Under the pieces are notes generated by a model. It was not told where the DNA came from and did not search any database. It saw only the letters and a list, made by a program, of their open reading frames with translations. A DNA stretch of 64,000 nt from Pelomonas nitida. Its GTDB lineage: Bacteria > Pseudomonadota > Gammaproteobacteria > Burkholderiales > Burkholderiaceae_C. A program made the translations under genes and the position numbers. The stretch's first letter is position 1. The number at the start of each line of letters is the position of its first letter. Below are positions 38,933 to 50,086 of the stretch, one piece after another. The stretch covers positions 372,001 through 436,000 of the forward strand of contig NZ_JBIGIA010000001.1 in assembly GCF_043555975.1 (NCBI RefSeq). Direction: 5' to 3'.

Positions 38933-40474
38933 ATGATCAAACGACTTCTTCTGGGATGCCTGTTCGCGTTTTGCGGCTTGTCGGCCTGGGCCTTGGCGCC
39001 GGAGCTGGCGTCGCGCATCGCGGCGGGCGAGAGTGATGACCGCGTCGCGGCGCTGCAGCAGGCGCTGGCGGCGGGTGACGAGTCACTGGGGCCTTTCCTG
39101 CGTGCGCTGCAGGACGGCCGCGTGCGGGTCAAGGGCGGGCAGGCGCTGGTCATTGCCGAGGGCGCGGTGGCGCCGGCCGATGCCGAGGAGCCCATGCTCA
39201 ACAACCGCATGCGCCGCGAGATCGAGAGCGCGCTGGCGGGGCTGGACCTGCTGTCCCGCGACCGTGACGTTCGCGCCCGGGCGCTGGCCACGCTGCGCGA
39301 CGATGCCGATGCCGCCAAGCTGTCGCTGTTCGAGCGGGCGTTGGCCGCAGAGAGCGACGCCGGGCTGCGCGAGCAGCTCAAGGCGCTGGTGGCCGGCGCC
39401 AAGCTGTCCTCGGCCGATCCCGGCCAGCGTCGCGCGGCGGCCGGTGAACTGGCCGGCAGTGCCGACCCCGCCACACGCGCGCTGCTGCTGGAGAAGCTCG
39501 GCAGCGAAACCGACCCCGGCGCCAAGGCCGCCATGCAAAAGGCCGTGGCCGACATCGGCGACCGCCTGGCTTGGGGCGAGCGTGCCCAGTTGCTGTTCTC
39601 CGGCCTGAGCCTGGGTTCCGTGCTGCTGCTGGTGGCGTTGGGCCTGGCCATCACCTACGGCCTGATGGGCGTCATCAACATGGCCCATGGTGAGCTGTTG
39701 ATGGTGGGCGCCTACGCCACCTACAGCGTGCAGCAGGCCTTTCGCACCTGGGCGCCTGCCGCCTTCGATTACTACCTGTGGCTGGCCTTGCCTGCCAGCT
39801 TTCTGGCCGCCGCGCTGGTCGGCGCGGCGATGGAGCGCAGCGTGATCCGCTGGCTCTACGGCCGGCCGCTGGAAACGCTGCTGGCGACCTGGGGCATTTC
39901 CCTCGTGCTCATGCAGGCCGTGCGCACGCTGTTCGGCGCGCAGAACGTGGCCGTCGAGAACCCGGCCTGGCTGTCGGGGGGCTGGGCCTTGCTGCCCAAC
40001 CTGACGCTGCCCTACAACCGCCTCGCCATCCTCGCCTTCGCGGCGCTCGTGCTCATTGGCATGGCCGCGCTGCTGGCCAAGACACGCCTCGGGCTGATGG
40101 TGCGCGGCGTCACGCAGAACCGCCGCATGGCGGCCTGCGTGGGCGTCAACACCGCCAAGGTCGACACCCTGGCCTTCGCACTGGGCTCGGGCATCGCGGG
40201 GCTGGCCGGCTGCGCGCTGAGCCAGATCGGCAACGTCGGCCCCGACCTGGGCCAGAGCTACATCGTCGACGCCTTCATGGTGGTCGTGCTGGGTGGTGTG
40301 GGCCAGCTGGCCGGCACGGTCTACGCCGCGCTGGGCCTGGGTGTGCTGTCCAAGCTGCTGGAAGGCTGGCAGGGCGCCGTGCTCGCCAAGATCGCGCTGC
40401 TGCTGCTGCTCGTGCTGGTCATCCAGAAAAAGCCGCAAGGCCTGTTCGCCCTCAAGGGCCGGAGCGTCGAATGA
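38933..40474 (+). CDS. urtB: Urea ABC transporter permease UrtB
   Basis: 513 residues. Leader peptide (MIKRLLLGCLFAFCGLSAWA), then a long extracytoplasmic helical domain to about 215 (repeats such as ALAGLDLLSRDRDVRARALATL), then a branched-chain-amino-acid-type permease with about eight membrane segments (GLAITYGLMGVINMAHGELLM, GVTQNRRMAACVGVNTAKVD). The long N-terminal domain is normal for UrtB but absent from LivH. An upstream in-frame GTG at 38894 has a good GAGGAG site and may be the true start. Its stop overlaps the urtC start. Confidence 0.93.
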   Translation: MIKRLLLGCLFAFCGLSAWALAPELASRIAAGESDDRVAALQQALAAGDESLGPFLRALQDGRVRVKGGQALVIAEGAVAPADAEEPMLNNRMRREIESALAGLDLLSRDRDVRARALATLRDDADAAKLSLFERALAAESDAGLREQLKALVAGAKLSSADPGQRRAAAGELAGSADPATRALLLEKLGSETDPGAKAAMQKAVADIGDRLAWGERAQLLFSGLSLGSVLLLVALGLAITYGLMGVINMAHGELLMVGAYATYSVQQAFRTWAPAAFDYYLWLALPASFLAAALVGAAMERSVIRWLYGRPLETLLATWGISLVLMQAVRTLFGAQNVAVENPAWLSGGWALLPNLTLPYNRLAILAFAALVLIGMAALLAKTRLGLMVRGVTQNRRMAACVGVNTAKVDTLAFALGSGIAGLAGCALSQIGNVGPDLGQSYIVDAFMVVVLGGVGQLAGTVYAALGLGVLSKLLEGWQGAVLAKIALLLLLVLVIQKKPQGLFALKGRSVE

Positions 40475-41517
40475 AGAAGGCGCTGCTCATCGCCCTCGCG
40501 GCCCTGGTGCTGCTCGTGCCGCTGCTTCACCTGGCCTTTCCGCCGGGGCATGCGCTGCACCTGAGCGAGTTCTACGTCGGGCTGCTCGGCAAGTTCCTGT
40601 GTTTCGCCATCTGCGCGCTGGCGCTGGACCTGATCTGGGGTTTCGGCGGCATCCTGTCGCTGGGCCACGGACTGTTCTTTGCGCTCGGTGGCTACGGCAT
40701 GGGCATGTACCTGATGCGCCAGATCGGCCGCGACGGGCAGTACCAGTCGGACCTGCCGGACTTCATGGTCTTCCTGAACTGGAAGGAGCTGCCCTGGCAC
40801 TGGGCGCTCAGCGACTCGCTGGTCGCGCAGGTCATCCTCGCGCTGGCCGTGCCGGGGCTGCTGGCCGCGGTGTTCGGCTACTTTGCCTTCCGCTCGCGCA
40901 TCCAGGGCGTGTACTTCTCCATCATCACGCAGGCGCTGACCGTGGCCGCCATGCTGCTGTTCTTCCGCAACGAGACGGGCTTTGGCGGCAACAACGGCTT
41001 CACCGACTTCAAGCGCATTGCCGGCCTGGCCATCACGTCGCCGGGCATGAAGGTCGGTCTGTGCATCGCCAGCGGCGTGGCGCTGATCGGCTGCTACCTG
41101 CTGGCGCGCTGGCTCACGCAAAGCCGCTGGGGCCGCATCCTTCAGGCCATCCGCGACGCCGAAGGGCGCGTGCGGTTTCTCGGTTATGACCCCGTGGCCT
41201 ACAAGCTCAGCGCCTACGTCATCTCCGCCATGATGTGCGGGCTGGCCGGCATGCTCTACGTGCCGCAGGTGGGCATCATCAACCCGGGCGAGATGAGCCC
41301 GGCAGCCAGTATCGAGATGGCGATCTGGGCGGCCGTCGGTGGCCGCGGCACCTTGATCGGCCCGGTGTTCGGCGCCTTCTTCGTCAACGGCACCAAGTCG
41401 GTGTTCACGGCCGTCTGGCCCGAGGGCTGGCTCTACATCCTCGGTGGGCTCTTCATCGCCGTGACGCTGTTCCTGCCGCAAGGCCTGATGGGGCTGGCGA
41501 AGAGGTTCAAGAAATGA
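40471..41517 (+). CDS. urtC: Urea ABC transporter permease UrtC
   Basis: 348 residues, a LivM-type inner-membrane permease with about nine hydrophobic segments. UrtC-like blocks: DLIWGFGGILSLGHGLFFALGGY, FNNET-like FFRNETGFGGNNGFTDFK, the cytoplasmic EAA-type loop WGRILQAIRDAEGRVRFLGYD, and MSPAASIEMAIWAAVGGRGTL. It pairs with UrtB to form the urea channel. The start (ATGA overlap with urtB) and stop (overlap with urtD) show tight coupling. Confidence 0.95.
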   Translation: MKKALLIALAALVLLVPLLHLAFPPGHALHLSEFYVGLLGKFLCFAICALALDLIWGFGGILSLGHGLFFALGGYGMGMYLMRQIGRDGQYQSDLPDFMVFLNWKELPWHWALSDSLVAQVILALAVPGLLAAVFGYFAFRSRIQGVYFSIITQALTVAAMLLFFRNETGFGGNNGFTDFKRIAGLAITSPGMKVGLCIASGVALIGCYLLARWLTQSRWGRILQAIRDAEGRVRFLGYDPVAYKLSAYVISAMMCGLAGMLYVPQVGIINPGEMSPAASIEMAIWAAVGGRGTLIGPVFGAFFVNGTKSVFTAVWPEGWLYILGGLFIAVTLFLPQGLMGLAKRFKK

Positions 41518-42347
41518 CTCCAGAGCTTCTCGAAGCCGGCGCCGAGGCGCACTCGCGCGCGCTGACCCGCATCGCCACGGCCGGCGAGCCCATCTTCAAC
41601 CAGGGCGTGGCGCTTTACGTCGAAGACCTCAAGGTCGCTTTCGACGGCTTCCAGGCGCTGGGCGGCCTGAGCTTCACCATCGGCGTGGGCGAACTGCGCT
41701 GCGTCATCGGCCCCAACGGTGCCGGCAAGACGACGACGATGGACTGCATCACCGGCAAGACCCGGCCCGACAGCGGCCGCGTCTTCTTCGGCAGCAACCT
41801 CGACCTGCGCCAGATGAACGAGGCAGCCATCGCCCGCGCAGGCATCGGCCGCAAGTTCCAGAAGCCCACGGTGTTCGAGGCATTGACCGTGGCCGAGAAC
41901 CTGGAGCTGGCCCTGGCCGGCGACCGCCGTGCCCGCTTTGCGATGCGCGCGAAGCTCAGCGGCGCGCAGCGCGACCGGCTCGGCGAGCTGCTGAAGACCG
42001 TGCACCTCGCCGACGAGCGCGAACGCGTCGCCGGCCTGCTGAGCCACGGCCAGAAGCAGTGGCTGGAGATCGGCATGCTGCTGGCGCAAGACCCCAAGTT
42101 GCTGCTGCTGGACGAGCCCGTCGCCGGCATGACTGACGAAGAGACCGAGCGCACGGCCGAGCTGTTCCTGAGCCTGGAAGGCCAGCACTCGCTGGTGGTC
42201 GTCGAGCATGACATGAGCTTCGTCGCGACGCTGGCCGGCGCGCACCGCACGGTGACCGTGCTGCATGAAGGCAAGACGCTGGCCGAGGGAACGATGGCCG
42301 CCGTTCAATCGGATGAAAAAGTGATTGAGGTGTACCTTGGCCGATGA
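41514..42347 (+). CDS. urtD: Urea ABC transporter ATP-binding protein UrtD
   Basis: 277 residues. Walker A GPNGAGKTT, Q-loop KFQKPTVFE, a slightly divergent signature LSHGQKQWLEIG, Walker B LLLLDEPVAGM, and switch His in VVEHDMSF. This matches the LivG-type subgroup used for UrtD. A roughly 30-residue N-terminal extension precedes the ATPase. It hydrolyses ATP with UrtE to drive urea import. Confidence 0.95.
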   Translation: MTPELLEAGAEAHSRALTRIATAGEPIFNQGVALYVEDLKVAFDGFQALGGLSFTIGVGELRCVIGPNGAGKTTTMDCITGKTRPDSGRVFFGSNLDLRQMNEAAIARAGIGRKFQKPTVFEALTVAENLELALAGDRRARFAMRAKLSGAQRDRLGELLKTVHLADERERVAGLLSHGQKQWLEIGMLLAQDPKLLLLDEPVAGMTDEETERTAELFLSLEGQHSLVVVEHDMSFVATLAGAHRTVTVLHEGKTLAEGTMAAVQSDEKVIEVYLGR

Positions 42348-42353
42348 GGACAG

Positions 42354-42424
42354 CCCACCCCGTACCGGCTGCGCCGGCCCCCTCAAGGGGGCACTCACGG
42401 CTGCCCGGCAGAGCCGGATCCGCG
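42354..42424. repeat. Intergenic palindromic repeat, copy 2
   Basis: CCCACCCCGTACCGGCTGCG, then CGGCCCCCTCAAGGGGGC (a stem) and CCCGGCAGAGCCGGATCCGCG. It aligns almost base for base with copy 3 at 50087, apart from an internal insert there. It separates urtD from urtE, the only non-overlapping junction besides urtA-urtB. Confidence 0.75.
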
Positions 42425-42481
42425 TGAATCGCTTGATGTGGGCGGCGCTGCGCCGGCCATGCCGATCTTCGGAGCCTGACC

Positions 42482-43180
42482 GTGTCCATCCTTGAAGTTG
42501 CAGACCTGCACAAGCACTACGGCGGCTCGCACATCCTGCGCGGCCTGGGCTTTGAGCTGAAGCCGGGCGAGATCACGGTCGTCATGGGCCGCAACGGCGT
42601 CGGCAAGACCACGCTGCTGAAAAGCCTGATGGGCGTCGTGCCCGTCACGTCCGGCAGCATCACGCTGGCCGGCGAGGGCATCGACAAGCTCAAGACCCAC
42701 CAGCGCGTGCGTGCCGGTCTCGGCTACGTGCCGCAGGGCCGCGAGATCTTCGGGCGGCTGACGGTCATGGAGAACCTGCAGATGGGGCTGGCCAGCCAGC
42801 CCGCCGGCACGCCGCTGCCCAAGGAGTTGTTTGAACTGTTCCCCGTGCTCGACAAGATGCGCGGCCGCCGCGGCGGCGACCTGTCCGGCGGCCAGCAGCA
42901 GCAACTCGCCATCGCCCGCGCGCTGGCGCCCGGCCCGAAGGTGCTGCTGCTGGACGAGCCGACGGAAGGCATCCAGCCCAACGTCATCCAGGACATCGGC
43001 CGCGTCATCCAGCACCTGGCCCACGACAAGGGCCTGTGCGTCGTGCTGGTCGAGCAGTACTACGACTTCTGCGAGGAACTGGCCGACCAGTACCTGCTGA
43101 TGCAGCGCGGCGAGATCGTCATGCGCGGTCGCGGGGTCGACATGAAGGCGGATGGAGTGAGGGAGCGACTGGCGATTTGA
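42482..43180 (+). CDS. urtE: Urea ABC transporter ATP-binding protein UrtE
   Basis: 232 residues from GTG 42482 with GGAG about 8 nt upstream. Walker A GRNGVGKTT, Q-loop GYVPQGREIFGRLTV, signature LSGGQQQQLAIARAL, Walker B VLLLDEPTEGIQP, switch His replaced by Gln in VLVEQYYDF as in LivF/UrtE proteins. It completes the urea importer. No urease genes are in the window. Confidence 0.95.
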   Translation: MSILEVADLHKHYGGSHILRGLGFELKPGEITVVMGRNGVGKTTLLKSLMGVVPVTSGSITLAGEGIDKLKTHQRVRAGLGYVPQGREIFGRLTVMENLQMGLASQPAGTPLPKELFELFPVLDKMRGRRGGDLSGGQQQQLAIARALAPGPKVLLLDEPTEGIQPNVIQDIGRVIQHLAHDKGLCVVLVEQYYDFCEELADQYLLMQRGEIVMRGRGVDMKADGVRERLAI

Positions 43181-43196
43181 AGCATCATTCAGCCGT

Positions 43197-43535
43197 ATGC
43201 CGAACTGCTACTTTGACGTCGAGACGATCCTGACTGATGGTTTGATCATCGGCCGCAACGAGTACCAGGACATTCCTGTTGGCACCGTCTTCACTGCCTT
43301 GCGCAAGTCGAAGCTTGTCGGGGAAATGCCAAACCTCCAGCCGTTCGATTTGGGCGAACTCGCCAACGTGAATCTTCGACTCTTGGAAGTCCAGTGGTAT
43401 CGCCGCCATCTGGACTTCATCCCTCGCGGGCATACGGCGGGATTGCGTCTCTCAGGAGACGGTATTTCGCTTCTGGCAGAGGCATTGGCGGAACGCGGAG
43501 AGCGAGAAAGTGTGAAGCTGCAGTGTTCTTTGTAG
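43197..43535 (+). CDS. Hypothetical protein with lower GC than its neighbours
   Basis: 112 residues, starting MPNCYFDVETILTDGLIIG. No signal peptide or membrane helix; mixed alpha/beta composition. Codons use noticeably more A and T at third positions than the flanking urt and egt genes (many GTT, TTT, AAT), which suggests recent acquisition. It begins 17 nt after urtE and ends 3 nt from the egtD stop of the opposite strand. The ribosome-binding site is weak. Not recognised. Confidence 0.6.
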   Translation: MPNCYFDVETILTDGLIIGRNEYQDIPVGTVFTALRKSKLVGEMPNLQPFDLGELANVNLRLLEVQWYRRHLDFIPRGHTAGLRLSGDGISLLAEALAERGERESVKLQCSL

Positions 43536-43538
43536 TGA

Positions 43539-44513
43539 CTACTCTGCGCAGGCTGCCTCCAACCACAACACCGCAAACCACCCATTCTCATCCGTCCACA
43601 CCTTGCCCGGTCTGAACCCCGCTCGGGCGGCCAGCGCCTGGAAGCCGTCGACGGTGTACTTGTGCGAGTGCTCCGTGTGCAGCGTCTCGCCCTCGTTGAA
43701 GCCGTAGGTCTCGCCGCCCAGCCGCAGCGCCAGCGGCCTTCTCGCCTGCAGGTGCATCTCGATGCGGCAGTAGGCGGGGTTGTAGAAGGCCAGGTGCGCG
43801 AAGCCATCGGCCGGGAACTCGGCGCCCAGCTCGTCGCGCGCGCGGGTCAGCACGTTCAGGTTGAAGGCCGCCGTGACGCCGGCCGCATCGTTGTAGGCCG
43901 CGTGCAGCACGTCGTGATCCTTCACGAGGTCGATGCCGATCAGCAGGCCGCCGCCGGCCAACTCGTTCGCGGCCAGGCGCAGGAAGGCGTCGGCCTCGGC
44001 GGGCGTGAAGTTGCCGATGCTGGAGCCCGGGAAGAAGCCGACGCGGCGTGTGCCGGCCGAGCAGGGCGGCAACGTGTGTGGCCGGGTGAAGTCGGCCACC
44101 AGTGGCTGGATGGCGAGGCCGGGGTAGTCGGCCGCCAGACCGTCGCAGGCGGCCAGCAGGTGGGGGCCGGAAATGTCCACCGGCACGAACTGCACGGCAT
44201 CAAGCGGCATGGCGTCCAGCAGCAGCCGCACCTTGCGCAACGCCCCGGCGCCGTATTCGACGAGCTGCACCTGCGGGCCGAACTGGGCCGCCATGTCGCG
44301 GGCGTGCGTCTGCAGCAGCGCGAGCTCGGTGCGGGTGGGGTAGTACTCCGGCAGCTCGCAGATTTGCTCGAAGAGCCGGGAACCGGTCTCATCGTAGAAG
44401 TACTTGGGCGAGATGGCCTTGGGCGAGCGGCTCAGCGCCGCGTGCAGGTCGGCAGCGAACTGCTCGTTCTCGGCCGAAGCCCGGGGCTGGCGCCAATCAA
44501 GTCCTGGTTTCAT
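43539..44513 (-). CDS. egtD: L-histidine N-alpha-methyltransferase (ergothioneine biosynthesis)
   Basis: 324 residues, the usual EgtD length. SAM-dependent methyltransferase core with KYFYDETGSRLFEQICELPEYYPTRTE at the N-terminus, the glycine-rich LVEYGAGALRKVRLLLDA, VPVDISGPHL, FFPGSSIGNF and the C-terminal FNLNVLTRARDELGA and KYTVDGFQALAARAGF blocks. It trimethylates histidine to hercynine in the cytoplasm. The start overlaps the egtB stop (ATGA), so it is coupled to egtB. Confidence 0.94.
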   Translation of the reverse strand: MKPGLDWRQPRASAENEQFAADLHAALSRSPKAISPKYFYDETGSRLFEQICELPEYYPTRTELALLQTHARDMAAQFGPQVQLVEYGAGALRKVRLLLDAMPLDAVQFVPVDISGPHLLAACDGLAADYPGLAIQPLVADFTRPHTLPPCSAGTRRVGFFPGSSIGNFTPAEADAFLRLAANELAGGGLLIGIDLVKDHDVLHAAYNDAAGVTAAFNLNVLTRARDELGAEFPADGFAHLAFYNPAYCRIEMHLQARRPLALRLGGETYGFNEGETLHTEHSHKYTVDGFQALAARAGFRPGKVWTDENGWFAVLWLEAACAE

Positions 44514-45664
44514 CGTGCAAGCCTCACACCGCTGAATTGCCAGCGCGCTGCTGGCGGGAAGAAGTTCCGGTAACTCGGCCGTGCATGGCCTGCCGGCGTG
44601 GCCAGGCTGCCGCCGCGCAGCACCTGCTGGCCGACCATGAACTTGCCGTTGTACTCACCGACCGCGCCCGGTGCGGCCTTGAAGCCGGGGTAGGGCGCGT
44701 AGCTGGAGCGCGTCCATTGCCAGGCCTGATCCGCGGCCTGCGCAAAGCCCGGCAAACCGCGGGCTGCTTCCCACTCGAACTCGGTGGGCAGCCGCGCGCC
44801 GGCCCATTCGGCAAACGCGCAGGCCTCGTAGAAGCTCAGCTGCATGACCGGTGCCTGCGGGTCGAGCGGCTGCACGCCGTGCAGGCCGAAGATGCTGCCG
44901 TCCTCCAGCCAATAAAGAGGCCGCTGCGAGCCCTGCGCCTGCACCGCGGCCCAGCCGTCGGATAGCCACAGCAGTGGCTCGCGGTAGCCGCCGGAGGCGA
45001 TGAAGTCGGCGTACTCGCCGCAGGTGACGAGGCGGTTGCTGATCTGGAACGGCGCGAGCAGCGCGGCATGGCGCGGGCCTTCGTTGTCGAAGGCGAAGCC
45101 GTCGCTGGCATGGCCGATGTCGACGATGCCGCCGGGGTGCGGCAGCCAGGCCTGCTCGGGCGCTTCGGCCTTCAGAGGTGCAGCCGCGTCGTAGACCGGC
45201 AGCAGCGGGTTGCACGAGAAGGCGTGCAGGATGTCGGTCAGCAGCAGCTCCTGGTGCTGCTGTTCATGGTGGCAGCCCAGCTCGATCAGCGCGGAGACAC
45301 CGGGCGAGGCGTGCGCAAGCAGGTCGGCCAGCGCGGCGTCGACATGGGCGCGGTAGGCTTTGACCTCGGCCAGCGACGGCCGGCTCAGCAGGCCGCGCTG
45401 CGGGCGCGCGTGGCGTGGGCCCAGGCTCTCGTAATACGAATTGAAGAGCCGCGGCCAGCGGTCGTCGAAGCTGCGGTAGCCGCTCAGGTGCGGGGCCAGC
45501 ACCAGGGTTTCGAAGAACCAGGTGGTGTGCGCCAGATGCCATTTGGCCGGGCTGGCATCGGGCATGGACTGCAGTTGCGCATCCTCGTCCGTCAGCGGCG
45601 CGGCCAGGGCCAGCGTGCGGGCACGGGTGGTGCGGAGCAGGTCCGGCAGCAGAGTGATCGACAT
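44510..45664 (-). CDS. egtB: Ergothioneine biosynthesis protein EgtB (iron-dependent sulfoxide synthase)
   Basis: 384 residues. N-terminal DinB-like bundle with iron-ligand candidates His46 (WHLAHTTWFFE) and His133/His137 (HHEQQHQE), then an FGE-sulfatase-type C-terminal domain (HPGGIVDIGH, ACAFAEWAGARLPTEFEWEAA, WQWTRSSYAPYPGF, LRGGSLAT). EgtB joins hercynine to a thiol donor with O2; whether cysteine or gamma-glutamylcysteine is used is not decided here. The matching lyase step (EgtE) is not in the window. The start at 45664 begins the domain directly. Confidence 0.94.
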   Translation of the reverse strand: MSITLLPDLLRTTRARTLALAAPLTDEDAQLQSMPDASPAKWHLAHTTWFFETLVLAPHLSGYRSFDDRWPRLFNSYYESLGPRHARPQRGLLSRPSLAEVKAYRAHVDAALADLLAHASPGVSALIELGCHHEQQHQELLLTDILHAFSCNPLLPVYDAAAPLKAEAPEQAWLPHPGGIVDIGHASDGFAFDNEGPRHAALLAPFQISNRLVTCGEYADFIASGGYREPLLWLSDGWAAVQAQGSQRPLYWLEDGSIFGLHGVQPLDPQAPVMQLSFYEACAFAEWAGARLPTEFEWEAARGLPGFAQAADQAWQWTRSSYAPYPGFKAAPGAVGEYNGKFMVGQQVLRGGSLATPAGHARPSYRNFFPPAARWQFSGVRLAR

Positions 45665-45734
45665 GGGTCGGCACCGTATCGCAATCTGCTGCCAACGGTA
45701 TGTCAGTGCAGATGCACTGACTGTAGGACGGGCG

Positions 45735-46118
45735 CTAGTCCCTTCGCGCCAGCACGGTGGCCGGCCATGCCGCCAGCAAGCCCACGACGATGCCGACAGC
45801 GTCGGCCACCACGTCGTGCCAGTCCGCGCTACGGGGCGGCAGGAAGCTCTGCGCGATCTCGATGCCGATGCCGTAGGCCAGCAGCACCGCGAAAAGCACG
45901 CGCCACTGCGGCGGCTGCGGCCAGAACGCCCAGACTGCGGTGAAGGCCAGCGACGCAAAGGCCAGCGCGTGGTTGGCCTTGTCCCAGCCGGTGTCGACGG
46001 TCTTGGGCGGCGCACCCGAGAGCGCCAGCCAGCTGGCCACGGCGAGCAGCACGGTGAACACATAGCGCCACATCTGGCGACGCTCGGGAGCGGTGAAGAG
46101 GGACAGCAGCGTTTTCAT
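45735..46118 (-). CDS. VanZ-family membrane protein
   Basis: 127 residues with three or four membrane helices. The conserved VanZ signatures are WDKANHALAFASLAF and SADWHDVVADAVGIVVG. Named after a teicoplanin-resistance protein, but most VanZ-like proteins in proteobacteria are small membrane proteins of unknown job. The start at 46118 was chosen as the methionine before the first basic and hydrophobic stretch; the ribosome-binding site is weak. Confidence 0.82.
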   Translation of the reverse strand: MKTLLSLFTAPERRQMWRYVFTVLLAVASWLALSGAPPKTVDTGWDKANHALAFASLAFTAVWAFWPQPPQWRVLFAVLLAYGIGIEIAQSFLPPRSADWHDVVADAVGIVVGLLAAWPATVLARRD

Positions 46119-46284
46119 GGCGGAGGCATTGTGGCTTGCACGGTGGGCGGCGTCGGGTTTGCCGCGTGACTGCTTTGTGTAGCGCGTTCGCCCGGTGTGG
46201 CGTGGGCGCGGCAGAGGGAAATCCTGGCAGCCACACACGGGCTGCGCAGTTACATTTGCCGTGTCGTTGGATGGGGGTAAATCA

Positions 46285-46656
46285 ATGAATAACAGCGTGT
46301 GGCTGCCGATGTTGGGCGGCCTGGTGTTTGGGAGCATGCTGACCGGGGGCGGGGCGTACGGTTGGCTGACGGCCCGACTGAAGCGCGAGGAGCAGCGCCG
46401 GCAGCAAATGGAGCAGGCGCGGCAGTTTTCGGCGCAGCAGCTGACGCAGGCGCGCAGGCAGGTCGAGCAGTTGCAGCGCGACAACCATGAACTGCGTCAG
46501 GCCGCGCGGCCCGCGCCGAGCCCGGTGGCCGAGCCTGCCGAAGCGCCGGACGCTGTGCAGGAGGCGAGGCTTCTGGCGGAGGCCATGCTGGATGGCGCGG
46601 AGCCGTTGGAACGCATCATGGACTTCAAGGATACGGAAGTGATGCCACGCAGCTGA
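46285..46656 (+). CDS. Membrane-anchored coiled-coil protein
   Basis: 123 residues from ATG 46285 with GGGGG 7 nt upstream. One N-terminal membrane helix (VWLPMLGGLVFGSMLTGGGA), then a charged Gln/Arg/Glu-rich coiled coil (about 40-78, LKREEQRRQQMEQARQ) and a Pro/Ala/Glu-rich tail. Not recognised as a named family. It lies alone between the egt/VanZ genes and the beta-oxidation genes. Confidence 0.65.
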   Translation: MNNSVWLPMLGGLVFGSMLTGGGAYGWLTARLKREEQRRQQMEQARQFSAQQLTQARRQVEQLQRDNHELRQAARPAPSPVAEPAEAPDAVQEARLLAEAMLDGAEPLERIMDFKDTEVMPRS

Positions 46657-46715
46657 CGCTGCACCGCACGGCCTTGTCACTGCCGGGACAAGGGGGCGTC
46701 ACGGGCGCTGCCTAG

Positions 46716-46735
46716 AATCGAACGGTCGTTCTATT
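46716..46735. promoter_or_regulatory. Palindromic operator candidate upstream of the beta-oxidation gene
   Basis: AAT-N-GAACG-GT-CGTTC-N-ATT, 8 symmetric bases per arm, 54 bp before the fadB-like start. GAACG-N2-CGTTC palindromes are typical TetR-family sites; a fatty-acid-degradation repressor would fit, but none is encoded in the window. Confidence 0.5.
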
Positions 46736-46788
46736 TTCTGGGTCGGCTGCTGGAGACGCGGCACGACCCGTCAACCGAGGTCGTGCCC

Positions 46789-48882
<2,094 letters not shown>

Positions 48883-48910
48883 TCGCAGCGCGACTGACAA
48901 GGAACAAGAC

Positions 48911-50086
48911 ATGAGCAACGCATTGATCGTCTCCACCGCCCGCACGCCGCTGACCAAGAGCTGGAAGGGCGCGTTCAACATGACCCATGGCGCCACGCTG
49001 GGCGGCCATGCCGTCAAGGCCGCCGTCGAGCGGGCCGGCATCGAGGCCGGCGCCATCGAAGACGTGCTGATGGGCTGCGCCAACCCCGAGGGCGCCACCG
49101 GCGCCAACATCGCGCGCCAGATCGCGCTGCGCGCAGGCCTGCCGGTCACGGTGAGCGGCGTCACCATCAACCGCTTCTGCTCCAGCGGCCTGCAGACCAT
49201 CGCGATGGCGGCGCAGCGCATCATCGCGGGCGAGGGCGATGTCTACATCGCCGGTGGTGTGGAGAGCATCTCCTGCGTGCAGCAGGAAATGAACAAGCAC
49301 ATGCTGACGGACCCGGCGCTGCTGAAGATCAAGCCCGAGATCTACTGGAGCATGCTGCAGACCGCCGAGAACGTGGCCAAGCGCTACAACATCTCGCGCG
49401 AGCGCATGGACCATTACGGCGCAGGCAGCCAGCAGAAGGCCTGCGCCGCCCAAGCCGCCGGCAAGTTCGCTGACGAGATGATCGCGGTGACCACGACCAT
49501 GGGCGTGGCCGACAAGGTGATGGGGCTGATGTCCAAGGAAGTCACCGTCAGCGCCGACGAAGGCTTGCGCGAGGGCACCACCTTCGAGGGCATCAAGGAC
49601 CTGCGCACGGCGCTGCCCGGCGGTGTCATCAGCGCCGGCAATGCCAGCCAGTTCAGCGACGGCGCGGGCGCCTGCGCCCTCGTCAGCGAGCAGTACGCCT
49701 CCACGCACAACCTGAAGCCGCTGGGTCGCTTCCTCGGCTTTGCCGTCGCCGGCTGCGAGCCCGACGAGATGGGCATCGGCCCCGTGTTCGCGGTCCCGAA
49801 GGTGCTGAAGAAGCTGGGCCTGACGGTGGCCGATATCGACCTGTGGGAACTGAACGAAGCCTTCGCCGTGCAGGTGCTGTACTGCGCCGACACGCTGGGC
49901 ATCCCGATGGATTGCCTCAACGTCAACGGCGGTGCGATTGCCGTGGGCCACCCCTACGGCGTGTCGGGCCAGCGCCTGACGGGCCATGCTCTGATCGAGG
50001 GCAAGCGCCGTGGCGCGAAGCGGGTCTGCGTGACCATGTGCATCGGCGGCGGCATGGGTGCGGCCGGCGTCTTCGAAGTGATCTAG
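48911..50086 (+). CDS. Acetyl-CoA C-acyltransferase (thiolase)
   Basis: 391 residues. Active-site Cys90 in NRFCSSGLQT, His in GGAIAVGHPYGVSG, and the second Cys in VTMCIGGGMG are all present. Thiolase fold throughout. It cleaves 3-ketoacyl-CoA to acetyl-CoA and a shortened acyl-CoA. Starts 28 nt after the fadB-like stop with AAGGA upstream, so the two make the FadBA-type pair. Confidence 0.94.
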   Translation: MSNALIVSTARTPLTKSWKGAFNMTHGATLGGHAVKAAVERAGIEAGAIEDVLMGCANPEGATGANIARQIALRAGLPVTVSGVTINRFCSSGLQTIAMAAQRIIAGEGDVYIAGGVESISCVQQEMNKHMLTDPALLKIKPEIYWSMLQTAENVAKRYNISRERMDHYGAGSQQKACAAQAAGKFADEMIAVTTTMGVADKVMGLMSKEVTVSADEGLREGTTFEGIKDLRTALPGGVISAGNASQFSDGAGACALVSEQYASTHNLKPLGRFLGFAVAGCEPDEMGIGPVFAVPKVLKKLGLTVADIDLWELNEAFAVQVLYCADTLGIPMDCLNVNGGAIAVGHPYGVSGQRLTGHALIEGKRRGAKRVCVTMCIGGGMGAAGVFEVI

